Of a stretch of DNA of 52,379 nt, positions 50,730-52,379 are shown piece by piece. The position numbers were made by a program, and so were the translations under genes. Each line of letters starts with the position of its first letter. Position 1 is the stretch's first letter. The notes under the pieces were generated by a model. That model was given only the letters and a program-made list of their open reading frames with translations. It was not told the DNA's origin and searched no databases. Source of the stretch: Phoronis australis (lineage: Eukaryota > Phoronida > Phoronidae); contig NMRA01000596.1 of NCBI GenBank assembly GCA_002633005.1, positions 192,998 to 245,376 of the forward strand. The letters are read 5' to 3'.

Positions 50730-50912
50730 TTAGCTAATCTCTCAACCTGTCTTAATTATTTCTTTGTTATATTTATTTAATTATTGTTTTACTATTTTAT
50801 TGTATTACATTACTGTTTTATATTTTGTTGTTGAGGGCCCTCTTGGAAAGCAGCGTTGCCTCTGAAGAGGCTACCCGCATTTTAAAAAATACAACAAATA
50901 AATAAATAAAAT
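50730..50912 (+). mobile_element. LINE 3' tail, second copy
   Basis: Shares CTCAACCTGTCTTAATT, TTGTATTACAT..TACTGTTTT, the hairpin GAGGGCCCTCTTGGAAAGCA with CTGAAGAGGCTACCCGC, and an AATAAATAAATAAA tail with 11268-11469. It is a 5'-truncated insertion of the same LINE family. Confidence 0.82.
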
Positions 50913-51670
50913 AAATGCTGTGAAAGTGCATGCAACCGAGAACAAAAAAATATTAATTCTGCAGTCTATAATTCGCAGCTTTCAATTAAGATATCTTTTA
51001 CAATTCATCTATATTTTCATTCAAGTCCAATATAGATTTTTAAAGAATTAATCAACATTAAACTGCAGCATTCCTGTCAGTTATGTTTCAATTCTATTCT
51101 AAAATAAAGCACCTGTCCTCTCATAGTTTAGGGTCATTGCTAGAGCACCAACTGCACTACACTGGCCACCCACTCACTGACCAGTTCAAGGGAGGCAAAT
51201 GGGACTCATTATGTAATAGTTTCTGTGATCACAACCCCAAAGTCCATGGTTGTGGTTCAGTCTAGGCAGGGATAGTTTTGAATTGCTGTGCATTTGTGCC
51301 AAAGTAGATCTGTCTGTAGCCCACTACAAATTGAAGTTATGATTTTAATGTTAGTTGATCAATTATTGTACTACACAAATTCTTAAAAACATTTCAAAGA
51401 ACATTTCAGCAAAGTCAGAGGGCAACTTAAACTCATAGTATTACTATGCAGTAAGTCTGGATCTGTGTAGTACTTCACTTATATCACTCAAAATAAACTA
51501 TTTCTTTTAACAAGTTAGTGTGGCAAAATAAACTGAATAGACATATGCTTTATAATTCAATTAAGGTTATTGTGTTACAAGCGTAGGTATCAGGAATAAA
51601 AAGCTAACACATATGGCTACTGAGGAAATGAGATTACTATTAGTCGCAGGATTGTAACTTTTGAAGGACA
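50913..51670. other. Uricase intron 5, no recognised feature
   Basis: Includes a 60-codon frame at 51083-51265 (+) with no family motif. Nothing else recognised. Confidence 0.35.
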
Positions 51671-51713
51671 GGTTAGGTTAGGTTAGGCTAGGTTAGGTTA
51701 GGTTAGGTTAGGG
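51671..51713 (+). repeat. Short (TTAGG)n array
   Basis: Eight units of GGTTA with one GGCTA variant. The unit equals the arthropod-type telomere pentamer, but the array is only about 43 bp and interstitial, so it is best called a microsatellite. Confidence 0.85.
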
Positions 51714-52379
51714 AAATGAGACTTCAGAACACATGCATTTTAGTCGAAAATTGGAGAATTTCCTATTTGATTCAATCCTGTGCTTTCCTCATTATGCACT
51801 TCCCGAAACAAAAAACTACATGATAAAAATGTGGTAATTATTAAAATCAACACTGTGTCAGGTTTATGGCAAGTTAAATGTGTAAAATTTGTTTAATAAG
51901 TCATTCATATTTTTTATACAGAGTGCTACATGAAAAAATCACTGCTTAGTTGTTGACCTCTTGTATCATTAGGAGGTGACACCAACAAGAAAAGGTCAGT
52001 ATGGCCACATCAGGCTACATTTGAATTTTCAGTACTCTAATTCCAAAACCAAGTTTTCAGTCAGCAACTTTTCTGCTGACTTTTCAAGAATTTAGATTGA
52101 CAACAGATGCTCACCAATGTGTCAAATCTTCCTTTTGTTCTCTCAGTTACCCAGCTGCACAAATGTCAGTGAAAGTGAACAACAATAAATTTTGCGAACC
52201 ACACTGCCTGACATCCACTTTCACTTTGACATGATTCTCTAAACAGTGTTGAGCTGGGAACAGATTTTGGACTTTGTCTTGTGTTTGTAAGCAAGCATAC
52301 CTGAAGTTCCTGACCTGGCATAATTTCATGATTTTGCAAGACATTAAATTTATCTGTGTGTGATGAGTTCTGTGTGTAA
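51714..52379. other. Right edge, no recognised feature
   Basis: No uricase exon or other gene recognised up to the end of the window. Confidence 0.4.

Overview
The window looks like genomic DNA from a marine invertebrate animal. Genes are split by GT-AG (once GC-AG) introns, non-coding DNA is full of transposon remains, and TACATGTA-type words recur. Lancelet or acorn worm would fit; a lophotrochozoan such as a bivalve cannot be excluded, because no lineage-diagnostic gene is present. Single N bases and a 699-base N gap mark a draft assembly.

Three host genes can be supported. (1) A deoxyribonuclease II gene on the + strand (five exons, 1555-10277) with both HxK catalytic motifs; its first and last exons were not found. 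(2) An intronless leucine-rich-repeat/immunoglobulin gene on the - strand (22823-25438). (3) The first five coding exons of uricase on the + strand (43013-46925); the last third of the protein must lie past the right edge. They act in separate pathways (lysosomal DNA breakdown, cell-surface or secreted recognition, purine breakdown). They are not an operon, and nothing here links their functions.

Region by region. 1-556 is a broken copy of a transposon-associated cysteine-rich protein. 557-10300 is the DNase II gene, with MITEs, a THAP-bearing element, a modular repeat element, convergent THAP and P2X7-like exons and an 88-nt hairpin in its introns. 10.5-12.8 kb holds a LINE 3' half and a divergent modular array. 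14.6-21.7 kb is a transposon graveyard: a three-copy MITE family, a Myb/SANT remnant, a Ty3/gypsy pol remnant and a Tx1/L1-like LINE. 22.3-25.4 kb holds a G-rich minisatellite and the LRR-Ig gene. 27.7-41.8 kb is gene-free and holds inverted repeats with tRNA-like cores, a second modular element, an A/T-rich 20-bp array, a roughly 160-bp array, hAT-like MITE ends and the N gap. 43.0-52.4 kb is uricase and its long fifth intron, with another modular element, a 289-bp tandem duplication that is probably an assembly artefact, a LINE tail and a TTAGG array.

The most distinctive signal is a dispersed family built from modules of about 150 bp. Each module carries a CTAGTGGC(C)ATTTT-like core, in at least five arrays on both strands. 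The better copies have a 10-bp subterminal inverted repeat, a 5' hairpin and a 3' hairpin. This layout suggests non-autonomous Helentron-type (DINE/pearl-like) elements.
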